Assembly (NCBI GenBank): GCA_037447655.1
Contig: JBBHKE010001071.1
Span: forward strand, 124,001-188,000
Length of the DNA: 64,000 nucleotides
Direction: 5' to 3'
DNA from: Zygnema cylindricum
Lineage: Eukaryota; Streptophyta; Zygnematophyceae; Zygnematales; Zygnemataceae
A model generated the notes under the pieces. It did not search any database and was not told where the DNA came from. It worked only from the letters and a program-made list of their open reading frames with translations. This document shows positions 43,021 through 54,134 of this stretch, piece by piece. Every line of letters starts with the position of its first letter. The first letter of the stretch is position 1. Both the position numbers and the translations under genes were made by a program.

Positions 43021-43242
43021 TACACCGCGCATCGTTATTAGTGTCAACGACTCTAATTTGGGTTCTTAAAATTCTGATTTTTTTCCAAAAATAGTGTACA
43101 TGATTTTCGAAATTAAATAAGAAACTCTATTTAAGGAAGTGGACCATATTCTGCCACGTTTCTCGCACTAAATTAGAATTGTTAACACTAATTTTTTTTT
43201 TACACTATTTAAACCTCGACACTAATAACGATGCGCGGTGTA
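43021..43242. mobile_element. TA-flanked foldback MITE, CTAAT-rich subtype
   Basis: TACACCGCGCATCGTTATTA at the left and TAATAACGATGCGCGGTGTA at the right are perfect inverted 20-mers. The interior shares a GTGGACCATA-TCTGCCACGT block with the 52243-52445 copy. Confidence 0.88.
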
Positions 43243-43369
43243 GCATCGAAGGATGTTGACTTTGTCACAAGAAGTCAATGGTCGCGTAAGTTAACATCGA
43301 AGGATGTTGACTTTGTCACAAGTCATCGTTTTCTTAACCGAGGGGAAACTGACAAAAAGGAGGTTATAG

Positions 43370-43563
43370 TACACCGTGAATCGCTATTAGCGTCAAGGTT
43401 TTTTTCGCCACTTAAAACATCTTTTCTCCGTACACACATGTCGGATTTTCAATTTGTACCTTTCAATCGCAACCGTCAGATACACAATCTGACAGGTGTG
43501 AACGGAGAAAAGATGTTTTAAGTGGCGAAAAAAACCTTGACGCTAATAGCGATACACGGTGTA
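43370..43563. mobile_element. TA-flanked foldback MITE, long-arm subtype
   Basis: TACACCGTGAATCGCTATTA pairs with TAATAGCGATACACGGTGTA, and pairing continues through TTTTTTTCGCCACTTAAAAC and GTACACACATGTCGGATT. It is nearly a full-length hairpin. Confidence 0.9.
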
Positions 43564-43756
43564 CTGTACGTGTAGTTGACTCAACGGGTGGTCATCCTTC
43601 TTAAGAGAGAAATTTCAAATTTGAATACATTTTCCGGCATTCATGGGCCGTACATCCCTGTTTGAATAGTTCGAATATTCATGTCATACCGATCACGTTT
43701 CAAACAAAAAACCAAAGTCGTCGGCTTTTTCGAAAAAGACAAGATTGTCGGGGATC

Positions 43757-43765
43757 TTATATAAG
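43757..43765 (+). promoter_or_regulatory. Candidate TATA box of the 44224-45291 gene
   Basis: TTATATAAG lies 460 bases upstream of the start codon. Transcription would begin near 43790, giving a pyrimidine-rich leader that may hold an intron (TTTTAG at 44196-44201). Confidence 0.45.
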
Positions 43766-44223
43766 CCTTGGCGAGCCGTTTCTTTCCTTATCAGTTATCA
43801 CGTCTTTCCTTCTCCCCCTTTGAAGTTTTCAATTAGGCTTCTACCTTTTCTCCTAAAGCTCTTGTTTTAAGGTTCAATAAAAATCCTTCTTTTGAATTTT
43901 CTTCCGTACATCATTTTGTTATTCACTCACATCATTTATTTTTCTATTTGTGACTTTCGTCATATTTCTCCATTTTCACATTTCTTAGGACGTAAAATCC
44001 TCTCAACCTTTATTTCCCCCTTACCATTCCTATCTTTCTTACCTATTTTCCCAAAACCTTTGTAGACTTTTCTTATCCTTTATCCATTTTATTTTTAGGT
44101 TTTCTTTAGGTTTCTTCTAGGTTTCTTCTAGGTTTCTTTTCCTTCTTTTCTTTCTTTTCTTTCTTTTCCTTCCTTTTAATTTCTTTTCTCTTCTTTTAGG
44201 TTAGCCTTTAGTTTTTTCAAAAA

Positions 44224-45291
44224 ATGGATGAGCCTTTAATTTCAAAAAAGTTGCACAACTTAAATGAGACGACGAAACAAATGATGACCGACGTTTACGA
44301 ATTCATTTCTCTATGGAGTGGCTTCCTTAGCTTTTTTTTTAGCATCGCCCTTTTTATTTGTACCCTAATAAACAAATACGCCGGAGCTTCACTAGAAGGA
44401 CCTTTGTCGAGTATCCTCATCGCATTAGGGTTTCTTGTGGCGGTGACGTCATACATTAGTAGTACGGCCAAAGAACAAGCGAACAAAATGTTGGAGGAAC
44501 AACGAGACATCACCCAAAAGGATTTGATACCGCACTTGCCGGAAGGTACAGGTGTGTTGAGTACGTCACAACCTTCAACGGACACACCGACCATAGAAAA
44601 CGTAGTGACATTTGTCACACAAGCTTCGACCAATCAGAAGGAATGGAGCGTTTCGAGTTCGTTTTTTCGATCTGTGTCACGAAATGTGGTGTCATTTGTG
44701 ACAAATATCACACAACCTTCGGCGAATCAGAAGGACCCGAGCATTCCGAATTCGCCTTCGTTACGAGATGTGACGTCATCAAATTTCGTGCCAAATGTCA
44801 CACAAACTTCGGCCAATCAGAAGCATCGCAGCATCGCGGAACCACTTTTGTCACCAATGTCACGAAATGCGATGTCATCAGATTTCGTGACAAATGTCAC
44901 ACAAGCTTCGACCAATCAGAAGGATCGCAGCATTTCGAGTTCGCGTTTGCCGCCAGTGTCACGACCTGTCACGGCGCGAAGGAAAATTACGAAGACAGTT
45001 TCATTATCTAGGGCGGAAGATTCGAGGGCATATCGGTTACCTAGGGCGGGAGAGAGGGAAGAGGAGTCGAGGGAATATCGGTTATCTATAGGAGAAGAGA
45101 GGGAAGAGAAGTCAAGGGAATATCGGTTACCTATGGCAAAAGAGTCCTTTGGAGAGGACAATAAAACAGATGGACAACTTTCAAGAAAACCTTCGCTTCG
45201 TTTTGAGTATATTGTTGACCGTACGGACAGGATTCAGCCGGTTAAGCTAAAAATTTGTCGCGTCTCTCCTCCAACAACTTCGTCAGTGTGA
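44224..45291 (+). CDS. Unrecognised two-TM protein with degenerate internal repeats
   Basis: A single-exon frame of 355 aa with start context AAAAAATGGATG. Residues 31-50 and 60-80 are hydrophobic, consistent with a membrane hairpin. A short charged helix (about 81-100) follows. Four degenerate repeats of about 30 aa come next (130-157, 158-187, 188-219, 220-250), each with FVxNVTQxSxNQK and ending near SRN or SRP. The C-terminal part has three to four REYRLPxxxERE units (about 267-305) and a basic end. I recognise no family. A second frame across the same repeats (44643-45011) is also open, so repeat structure inflates coding potential. Supporting context is a TATA-like box upstream and AATAAA at 45670-45675. 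The whole unit is bracketed by an 11-bp direct repeat (43631-43641 and 45741-45751). Confidence 0.6.
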   Translation: MDEPLISKKLHNLNETTKQMMTDVYEFISLWSGFLSFFFSIALFICTLINKYAGASLEGPLSSILIALGFLVAVTSYISSTAKEQANKMLEEQRDITQKDLIPHLPEGTGVLSTSQPSTDTPTIENVVTFVTQASTNQKEWSVSSSFFRSVSRNVVSFVTNITQPSANQKDPSIPNSPSLRDVTSSNFVPNVTQTSANQKHRSIAEPLLSPMSRNAMSSDFVTNVTQASTNQKDRSISSSRLPPVSRPVTARRKITKTVSLSRAEDSRAYRLPRAGEREEESREYRLSIGEEREEKSREYRLPMAKESFGEDNKTDGQLSRKPSLRFEYIVDRTDRIQPVKLKICRVSPPTTSSV

Positions 45292-45740
45292 CACTTCATT
45301 AGTTGCAAAACTAATGAGCGTATAAATAACCTCCCTCAGCGTTTTTTTTTTTTGAGCCTGGGGGATTTTTAAGAGGTTTCTTTTAAGTATTTATTTAACT
45401 ATGTTTATAGTTCTATAACTATGTTTATAACTCTTTAACTATGTTTAGGTTTTGGTTAGGTATTTTTTTTGTTTCGGGTACATTATTTCGTTGTTAATAA
45501 TTTTTTCTTTTCGATGTTGGTTAATTGTTCTGTATATATGTTAGTTTTTTGTGCGCTGTTTTTCGTTTTTTTAGTTTGGTTCGACCCTCGTTCTGTTTTT
45601 CAGTTTCGTTTTTTTTGCCTTTCATTTTTCGTTCCCACGTACTCAAATGGTTTACCATCGTGGTTTCTTAATAAACTTGTATGCATTTATTCTAAAACAA
45701 TATACTGTTGTCATTATTTTCTTCTGTAAACACGAATGAA
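45292..45740 (+). terminator. 3' UTR with AATAAA (45670-45675) of the two-TM repeat gene
   Basis: T-rich non-coding sequence follows the TGA stop, with an AATAAA at 45670-45675 some 380 bases downstream. Confidence 0.45.
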
Positions 45741-45761
45741 TTTCCGGCATTGTTCTGTCGC

Positions 45762-45982
45762 TACACCGCGAATCGTTATTAGCGTCAATATTTTTTTCGC
45801 CACTTAAAACATCCTTTCTTCGTACACACTTGTCGCATTGTGGATCTGACGGTGGCAATTAAAGGGTAACATTCTCAACTTCCGATTGGCGGTCTTAAAC
45901 TGAAAATCCGACAAGTGTGTACGGAGAAAACATGTTTTAAGTTGCGAAAAAAACCTTGACGCTAATAATGATTCGCGGTGTA
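45762..45982. mobile_element. TA-flanked foldback MITE, long-arm subtype
   Basis: TACACCGCGAATCGTTATTA and TAATAATGATTCGCGGTGTA are the ends. The arms continue through CGCCACTTAAAACATCCTTT and GTACACACTTGTCG. Confidence 0.88.
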
Positions 45983-47461
45983 GATACACGTGACACACTG
46001 TCGTATGTGGACCACTGCAAATATAACAGCTAAATGTCCACAGCTTTTGTTGTTTCTGGCTGGAAACCGAAAGGAAGACTGTTTTATTTCTTCAAGAGGT
46101 TGATAGGGTAATTTGCACTATTGACCTTTTACCCTCGTTTTAGGGACAAATCGTACAAATTCGTATAGTTTTTAGGTGAATTTGAGTTCAATTTTGCACT
46201 AGAACTACATACTTTACCCTCATCATTAAGGCGAATTTCTTTAATGTCGTTACCGTATGAATTGAGAGAGCAAAACTGAAATCTTCTGAGTATGATATTA
46301 AGAATACTTCCAACGGTAATCTGATGTCAACTATTGTCAAAGTTATTAGACCCCGATGTCAGAAGTAAAGCGCCCCAATGTTGTCCCCGTGGAGTCAATA
46401 TAAATAGAGTACAGATATATAGGTGTAAATACACATCTTCTCGAATCGTATATCCACCCAAGGCAAACTTGTAAATACACATCTTATCGAACTGTATATC
46501 CACCTAAAGCGAGCTTGTAAACACACATCTCATCAAATCATATATACTTGTAAACACATCTTATCGAATTGTATATCTACCTAGGGCGAGCTTGTAAATA
46601 CACATCTCATCAAATCCTATATCCACCCAAGGCAAACTCGTAAATACACACCTTATTGAATCGCATATCCACCCAGGCCAAGTTGTGTAAAGTTGATTTC
46701 TCTGTCAAATAGGTCAAAACAACAAAACTCATTCCTTAAAAAGGAACATTTTTATTTCCCATATTACGCATATATTTGAAATTAATGTTTGTTACATTTT
46801 AGTTTTGCACATGCCAAACATCTCCATAGCGTAGAGAAATTAAAAACGAAAGTAAAATTTCACTTCCAATCATATTTTTTGAATCATTTAACAAATGTCA
46901 ACCTCTCTTAAACCTTAAAAACCTTTAAATACATATGACTCCTACGAACAAAACTGAATAAAGACGTGGTGAACGCCAAATAAAAGACGAATGTAACTGT
47001 ACAGATGGTTGTCTTTTTTTTTTGTCCTATAAGGAAGATTTTATCCCTCCTACAAAGTTTTAACTTTTTTAAACAATTTATCTTTGAGAACATTTTATCC
47101 TTGAGAAACGGTTTAAATTCCTTCCCAACTTCCTACTTGAGCTGCCATAAGAGTGTAGTTTTCAACATTTACTGTGCTTATTATCTCCCTAAAGTGAAAG
47201 GGTGTCAAATATAAGCTCACAAACCCTCCGTTTTTTGTTTAAGGGGAAAATGACTAAAATAGTTTGCCCTCTATGGACTAAAATAGTGTGCCGCTAAAAA
47301 ACCCCAAAAAACCCTAAAAAACCCAAATTGCTCAAGAAAATTTTAGTTCCTAACAGTAACACATTCATAAAAGCATTAAAAGGCCTCAAATAACGCCCTC
47401 GGATTTTAAAAGCCTCGTCATTTTGCCTAAGGAGAAGTTGACTAACTAAAAAAGTGTGTCG
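45983..47461. other. Intergenic region with a minisatellite (46420-46690)
   Basis: Six degenerate units of about 50 bp share CTTGTAAATACACATCTTAT, CGAATCGTATATCCACC and AAGGCAA. Elsewhere no gene is seen; TTTTTATTT near 46748 could be part of a reverse-strand 3' UTR. Confidence 0.6.
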
Positions 47462-50400
47462 CTACTTCCTTGGAGTCCCAAATTGCTCAAGGGTTTTAGT
47501 GGCGAGAATTAACATATCCATAAAAGCGTTAAATGCGGCTCTTAGAAGCCTCAAATCGGACGTTGCAAAACCTCTGAAATAATCCAAACCATCCACAAAA
47601 GCGAGAATTAACAGTTGAGAAGAGAAAATACAACTGATCTCCAACACCGAAAAGAGAAAAGGTGAGAAAAGGTGAGTAAAGGTGAGTAAAGATGAGAAAA
47701 GCTAAGAAAATACATCTGATTTCCAACACCAAAAAAATAAAAGTTGGAAAACTCAAGAAAGCACAATAGATTTCCAACATTGGAAAAATAAAAAGTTGAG
47801 AAAATGCAATTAATTTCCAAAACCGAGAAAACATACAACACAAGAAAAAAACTACACTGCCCATTATTAGTGTTAAACACTCTAATTCAAGTGAGTTTTT
47901 TCTTGATCCAAATCATAAATTATTGTTAATGACACTAATCCAGTTAATCGAGACCCATAATGAGCCACGTGGAAAAATATAATTTGGTGTAGATAACTCA
48001 AAAATAGCGTTAATGCTAATAGTTTATTACCTCTAATAGCGATGGGCGGTTTACCTCTCCAAATCTATAAGAACAAGCACAAGCAAAAACCATAAATATT
48101 CTATAGAAGTATGTAAGCATGTTAATCATAAGTTAAGAAAAGAAAAAAAAAAGTTTTCAGTCAATGTGAGCTTACACTCGTAGCTTGGTTCCAAGGACAG
48201 AAATTTCCCTTCTCAATTTGTCGGGTTGTAACTGGCCACAAACAAATGCCAAAAAAAATAAGAAATCGGCATAAAAGTTGACCAAAAATAACTTTTTAAG
48301 ACCGTTACTACTGTGGCTACCATTTCAACCGTTAGTATCGCCATTAAGGAAACCACATGAGATCAGATACTGGGATTTGGGCCAAAGTAACATACATTAT
48401 GAGCCTAAATTGGTATGAAATTTAATATTTTCTTTCAGCAAATGGAACACTGATCCATTCAGCGCCGGTTTTGAATCCACAAAAAATGGCAATTCCTTTT
48501 TATTTCCTTGGGATGGTTTATTCCTTGACTGAGTATGTATTCGACCAAGGACAACAACATTGCTCACCCATAATACTGCATGGAGACTCGTTTCGGTACA
48601 CCTCACATTGCTATTAAGATTTTATAGAATGAATAACCCTATTTGTTTCAGTGTTCCATAATGAACCACGCGCCAAAACATAGTTTAGTGTAGTTAATAC
48701 TAAATCAGCTTTAACACTAACAATATGCTAACTCTAATAGCGATGTACGGTGTATTGTACAGCTTACCGAGATTTTTTCTATAAAGTCATCAACAAAGAG
48801 AATCTCTTTTACACTAAATACGGTGGGCAGTAAGCTCAGCCTTTGTGTACATCAAATGAGCGATATTTGACCACGACAAATGATAAAATCTTAGTTCAAA
48901 TGTGCGAAAAAGTATGGAAATCTGATGTGCGAAAACTTATGGAAACACTTGTCCCCATACAATTATGCAAATTAAAACACACTGCCCATCGTTATTAGAG
49001 TTAATAACACTAATTTGGTCGTTTTGTTGGCCAAAATTATAAAATAGTGTTAACAAAACTATTTAAGGGAGTGGACTAAATCTGCCACGTCACCTTGCAC
49101 TAAATTAGTTTTGTATAATCTAACTTCGCATGAACACTAATAAATCCTTAACGCTAATAACGATGTTCAGTATAGCAGATAAAAGTTGGCTTGAAAAATT
49201 TCTTAACCAAGACCAATGGTACACCGTGAATCGCTATAAGCGTTACGAAATAATTAGGGTTAAAAAATAATTAGCGTGAATTCGGGATTTTCAAGGAAAT
49301 CATCGACTCTAATTGAGAATTTGGGGTTTTCCAAAATAGAATTAATAATTCTATTTGAGAATTTGGGTCAAAATTTGGGGGCGCCGAAATAGCGTTATGA
49401 ACACTAATAGCGATTCACGGTGTAATGTTGGGTATCGGGTAAAATAAAATTTGCTTAAAAAAATTCTTAACCAAGACCAATGGTACCCGCTGGTAAAGTG
49501 TGAACTCGTGTAAGACGCTATCACCGTTTCAAAAGTGAAAAAAAATACACGCTGTTAATTGTTATAATTTTTAACAACAAAATACCAACTAAAGTGTAGC
49601 ACATTAGTAAAAATGACCAGATAACTAGTTTTGATTTCCTTGAGTCTTTGTTATGGGGGAAAAAAACAATCTCACTTCACCACCAATCGGTATTACGTCA
49701 AGAATTGTGTACCCTGGGTGGTTTAAATTAGTGTTATTGATTATGATTAAATCAATCGTCGATTTGATGAGGACGACCTTCGACCACTTACCTCATTGTG
49801 TAATGAACGGAAAAATTAGTGGCATTTAACGCTAAAATATGTTCAGAAACCAAAAAGAACAGGCAACTAATTAGAATTACTAACGCTAATAAAGATTCAC
49901 AAAGTACACGACCCATCCCTATTAGAATTAGTGAATCATTAGCAGTAACACTTTATTAGAATTAGCTACATAAAACTATGTTTTGCAACGTGAATTTTTG
50001 TGGATCACTTAAATTAAATAGTGTTATTGACTCTAATTTATGATTTGGGTCAAAGAAACACCATCTGGAACTAGAGTGATTATCTCTAATAGCGAGGATG
50101 GTGTAAGTTTGGACCGAAAAGGCATAAAAGACGGCATGGGTATCAAATAAAAGTACAACGATAGTGATGACCTAAAACTCTGAGGTTCCATATATGCCTT
50201 GTGCAAACTATAACCTATATAATATAATATACATATGAAATATTACATAATATGCAATACATGCATTGTGCAAACTATGACAAACGTAACAAAAAATACA
50301 TATAATACATGATATAGCATGTTTCTTAAATGCCTTGATTAAAGGCTTTGCTAACCTTCAAACAGGCATTTGATTTTTCACATTAGCAATGTTGAATTAG

Positions 50401-51405
50401 AAGAGGCAGGAATTCTTCAAAGCACCGTGTATCGTTATTAGCATCAAGGAATTAATACCGTGGAGTTCATATTAGTGTTTTTAACTCTAATCCAGTTCAA
50501 AATGACGTGGCTGTTTTTAAACCGTTTAAAGTATTAGTGCTAAGGAAAAAACGATTGGTGTCGTTTACACTATTTTAGGCTCAAGGGGCCAAATTTACTG
50601 GCATTTGATACAATGTCTTTGACGATAATAACAACACACAGTGTATTACAAAACACTACAGGTGTCTTATTAACAATGACAACAAAGATAAAGAAATATC
50701 TCTACTATCAAGTTAAGTTGTCACTTTTTTTGTTTACAATCCGAAGAAGTTCAAAATTTTAACGCAGACAAGATTCTACATTCCATACAAATGTAAAAAA
50801 AAATCACATTCTAGTAGACACAGAAAGGAGGAAAATAAAAAATGAAAATTACGGAAAAAAAAAAAAAAACTGAAAAAAAAAGGAAAATAAAACTGATCTC
50901 ACCTCTGAATCGACCGAAAGGCAGTTCATAACCATGGCTGCCCATTCTTCCGAGGGATAATGGACCTCCAATACACTTCGAGGGGAAAAAATGAAAAAAA
51001 CAATACAAACAAAAACAAATACGGAGAAAGAATTTCTCAGCAATAAAGAATTTAGCAATAACAGAGCATTTTGACAAGAAAAGTTAATTGCTTTTCAGTA
51101 TTACGTAAAATAGTTGACAAATTTGTCAACGTATTTCACAATTTGAAGCTCTATACCTTAAAAAAATAGCTCTCAAGTAACAAATAAATGCATAAAAGAC
51201 AAAAAAACTGTTCAAAAAATTAAGCTCAAAGGCCTTCCAGAAGCTTCTTCAACAGACAAAACTGACATTTGAAATAATGCTCATAATTGAAAATATACTC
51301 TCACCTTTGGTAAATCTTCTCATCAGTTTCACTACAGCTGAAAAATGAAGACGCAAGAGAAGCGCGTTGTGAAGAGCTTTCAGTTTCTACGGAAACTTCT
51401 GCCAT
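47462..51405 (-). CDS. Pcc1/LAGE3-family subunit of the KEOPS (EKC) complex, four exons
   Basis: On the minus strand exons are 51405-51305, 50975-50903, 48231-48176 and 47573-47462. All junctions are GT-AG and in phase; 342 nt encode 113 aa. ATG has a strong context (GTTCCATGGC). After a Ser/Glu-rich N-terminal 33 residues, the Pcc1 fold is clear: VLEVHYPSEEWAAMVMNCL, VDSELQPDKLRREISV, KLRV, and the C-terminal helix LRLLRAAFNAFMDMLILATK ending TLEQFGTPRK. Pcc1 dimerises within KEOPS, which makes the universal t6A37 modification of ANN-decoding tRNAs; in animals and yeast the complex is also tied to telomeres and transcription. Intron 2 (2.7 kb) carries five foldback MITEs and intron 3 one. 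Confidence 0.92.
47853..48053. mobile_element. TA-flanked foldback MITE in intron 3 of the Pcc1 gene
   Basis: TACACTGCCCATTATTAGTG at the left and CTCTAATAGCGATGGGCGGT followed by TTA at the right. Interior CTAAT motifs. Confidence 0.75.
48597..48754. mobile_element. TA-flanked foldback MITE in intron 2 of the Pcc1 gene
   Basis: Left TACACCTCACATTGCTATTA, right CTAATAGCGATGTACGGTGT plus A. Short copy of 158 bp. Confidence 0.7.
48978..49174. mobile_element. Foldback MITE in intron 2 of the Pcc1 gene
   Basis: Left CACTGCCCATCGTTATTAGA, right CTAATAACGATGTTCAGTAT. The interior has GTGGACTAAATCTGCCACGT, shared with copies at 43021 and 52243. Confidence 0.7.
49220..49424. mobile_element. TA-flanked foldback MITE in intron 2 of the Pcc1 gene
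   Basis: TACACCGTGAATCGCTATAA and CTAATAGCGATTCACGGTGT plus A. It abuts a TGTTGGGTATCGGGTA end of another repeat family at 49425. Confidence 0.85.
49905..50105. mobile_element. Degenerate foldback MITE in intron 2 of the Pcc1 gene
   Basis: Left TACACGACCCATCCCTATTA, right CTCTAATAGCGAGGATGGTG plus TA. Confidence 0.6.
50422..50645. mobile_element. Degenerate foldback MITE in intron 2 of the Pcc1 gene
   Basis: Left CACCGTGTATCGTTATTAGC, right CGATAATAACAACACACAGT plus GTA. The left TA is lost. Confidence 0.55.
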
Positions 51406-52242
51406 GGAACCACTTACAATACGAAGGAACAGGAGATTTATTCTACAATCACAGCTCAAAAAAACTCTGCTTTCAAAAACTCTTGCAGAACTTACAACAA
51501 AACGTCTCCATGTTTTCGTTACAGTTATTTTTTGAATTTAACGCAGTCAGAACTGCAGGAAATCAGCATTCCCGTACGGACTTTCGCGTTAACTGTGCGG
51601 CCTGCGCATGAAATTCTCGCACGTTTTACAGTTTTAACTTCTGCATATCGGATACCCACTTTCAGTAACCGATATGCATTCCACTTCCATTCTACCGATA
51701 ACCATTGCGTTGTTCACACTTGGAAAAATGGGAAAACGATGTCATAAATTTTGGGATCCGTACGCCAATTTTCATAAAATGACAAAAAACGCGGCGGTGA
51801 CGGTTGGGGCGGTTGGTTTCGACCGTTTTGGAGCGTAGCGGCGGACAAAAGATGCAGTTCTATGCGTCAAAACTCGACAGCTGCGTAAAGCAAACGGCAA
51901 CTGCCGTCCGCCATCGGACATCATGTTTGAAATGCACTTTTTCGTTTTTGAAGAATTTCGAAAACGAAGCGCACGGACGTGAACCGTACAAGAATTCATT
52001 CCGTCGCAAACTTATGAACAAACTAGGGGACCAATCACATAAGAGAACACACAATGTCTAAAAAAAAAAAAAAACACCGATGGAAAAAAGAAAAAGGGCA
52101 TGTTCAAAGTTCCTTCGCAGTTATTCTCGGTCTGTACAAACGCTTGCGTGGCAGTACATTTTGGTTTGGAAGGATTCGTACATATCATGTCCGCAAAGCG
52201 TTTCCTTTTTCGTACGGGCAAGTGGCTCGTATTACGACACGC
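51406..52242. other. Upstream region of the Pcc1 gene
   Basis: It is expected to contain the minus-strand Pcc1 promoter. GC-richer patches (51780-52000) carry no recognisable protein. Confidence 0.35.
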
Positions 52243-52445
52243 TACACCGCGAATCGTTATTAGCGTTATGAACTCTATATCAGCACCCCAAAATTTTGAC
52301 ATTAATACCTTAAATAGAATAAACTACACTATTTAAGAACGTGGACCATACTCTGCCACGTCTCCTGGCACTAAATTAGAATGAATGACGCTAATTTTTT
52401 CTTTACACTAATAATTTATCGACTCTAATAACGATTCGCGGTGTA
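52243..52445. mobile_element. TA-flanked foldback MITE, CTAAT-rich subtype
   Basis: TACACCGCGAATCGTTATTA and TAATAACGATTCGCGGTGTA are perfect inverted 20-mers. Interior GTGGACCATACTCTGCCACG matches the 43021 copy. Confidence 0.9.
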
Positions 52446-54134
52446 GTTGACGTAGGCTAGCGTCACGTGCCAGTTCACGGTGGACAAAAGAAAGTACCGT
52501 TTTCATACCATACCGTTTTCCCCTTTTTCAAGTGTGAACCACGCTCATGTATTGGAACTTTGGAAGACAAATCAGATAATATAAACAAATCAAATATCGT
52601 AGACAAATTAAATATCGCATTTTAATCAAAATCGTATTCTATTGACGATCTGAGCATAATATTATCCAATTATACCGTACTGTTCTCCAGTGTCCTATTA
52701 GAGTTGCCACACTTATATCGAAAGTGCAGTAATACTAGAAGCATAGTTCAAAAGTAGGTGAAAGTAGGCCCATACAATATGCCTATTGTATGCAAAACAT
52801 ACAATATGACCTTAAGACTCATATTGTATTCGGACCTATTCGGACCAATTAAAACATTTGGACCAAAAATTGGACCAATTAAAACATTCGGACCAAATTT
52901 TTTTATTTACACCGTCAGATTCTGACGATCGGACGGTCGTTGATCAAAGTAGCGATCTAAGAAGATCACATGAAAAGCCCATAACACAACTTACGATAAA
53001 GGCGCCGACCAAAGGCTTACCATAAAAACGCCTATATCGAATATCGGGTACATGAAATCGATATATTGAATATCGGCAATGGGTCCTCGATACCCAACAC
53101 TACTGTAGTTGCCACACTTAAAATCGAAATGGCAGTAATACTGGAAGTATGTAACGGTGAACACGACCAGATACATTACTCCACCTGCAGTGCAGTAAAA
53201 TACGGGAGTAAAATACTGTACCTGCTCGTTTTACCAGATACTTGTACTGATACGTATGTATGGCAACCCTAAGATTCTCAGCAAGGAGTCAAAGAAGGTT
53301 CTATTGTTCAAATTCTTTTTAGTAAGGATACAAGTTGGCAATCCTTAACCCTAATGTAGAGATTAGTTTCAGCTAGGTGAAAGTAAATGATGAGTTGAGA
53401 ATCCTTATGTTGCATAAAATGTTTCTGAAACCAGGGAAATGTTTCTAGAAACCAGAAAACCATGAAGTTTTTATATAAAGTTCCTTCAGATTAGTTTCAG
53501 TTTCAGTTTCAGTTTAAGTTTCAGTTTCAATTAGATGAATCAGATGCAATCATAAGTTGCAAATTCTTATTTTCGATATTTAGAATGCTCTGGAAACTTT
53601 AGAATTTGTAAAGTCTATGAAGAAAGGTTCTGCAGAATATTTGCAATTAGTTGAAATAAAATTAAAGACAATCGCAAGTTGATAACTCCTAACCCTATTG
53701 CCGTTGCAGTTATTAAAAATTAGCTTCAATGACATAAAATGCAATTCCAGTTACAAAACAAAAATCAAATTGCGGAAAGTTATTGGAAGAAACAGAGAAA
53801 AGAAAAGTGACTTTTGGTGACTTTTTTTTTTTTTTTTTTTTTAAGTGACTTTTTTTTTTTTTTTTTTTTTTAAATTGTTTTTTTTTTTTTTTTTAAAAGC
53901 AGGATTAATAGTACAACTGTACCAAGAAAGTGGCAAAGACAAAGGGAGAAAAACATAAAACTAGAAAGCAAAACAAGGAAGAAAAAGGAAACGGGAGGTT
54001 ACATAAAAAGGCAAAAGGGTGGCACTTGAAGAATACATAAGGGGTAAGGGGAAGAGGGGGAGAGAGAGAGAACGAAGGAGAGGGAGAACAGGAGAGAGAG
54101 AACAAGGGGGGGGGTATTTGACACTTCTGGAGCC
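52446..54134. other. Intergenic region, repeats only
   Basis: A diverged direct repeat (GTTGCCACACTTA ... CAGTAATACT-GAAG) occurs at about 52696-52736 and 53106-53146, with a TGTTGGGTATCG-family end between. There is a short TTTCAG array near 53490-53530 and three poly-T runs at 53822-53894. No gene is seen. Confidence 0.5.

Noticed and set aside
47290-47335. Interstitial telomere-like CCCTAAA repeats
   Set aside because: Only two or three imperfect AACCCTAAAAA units, best seen as A-rich noise.
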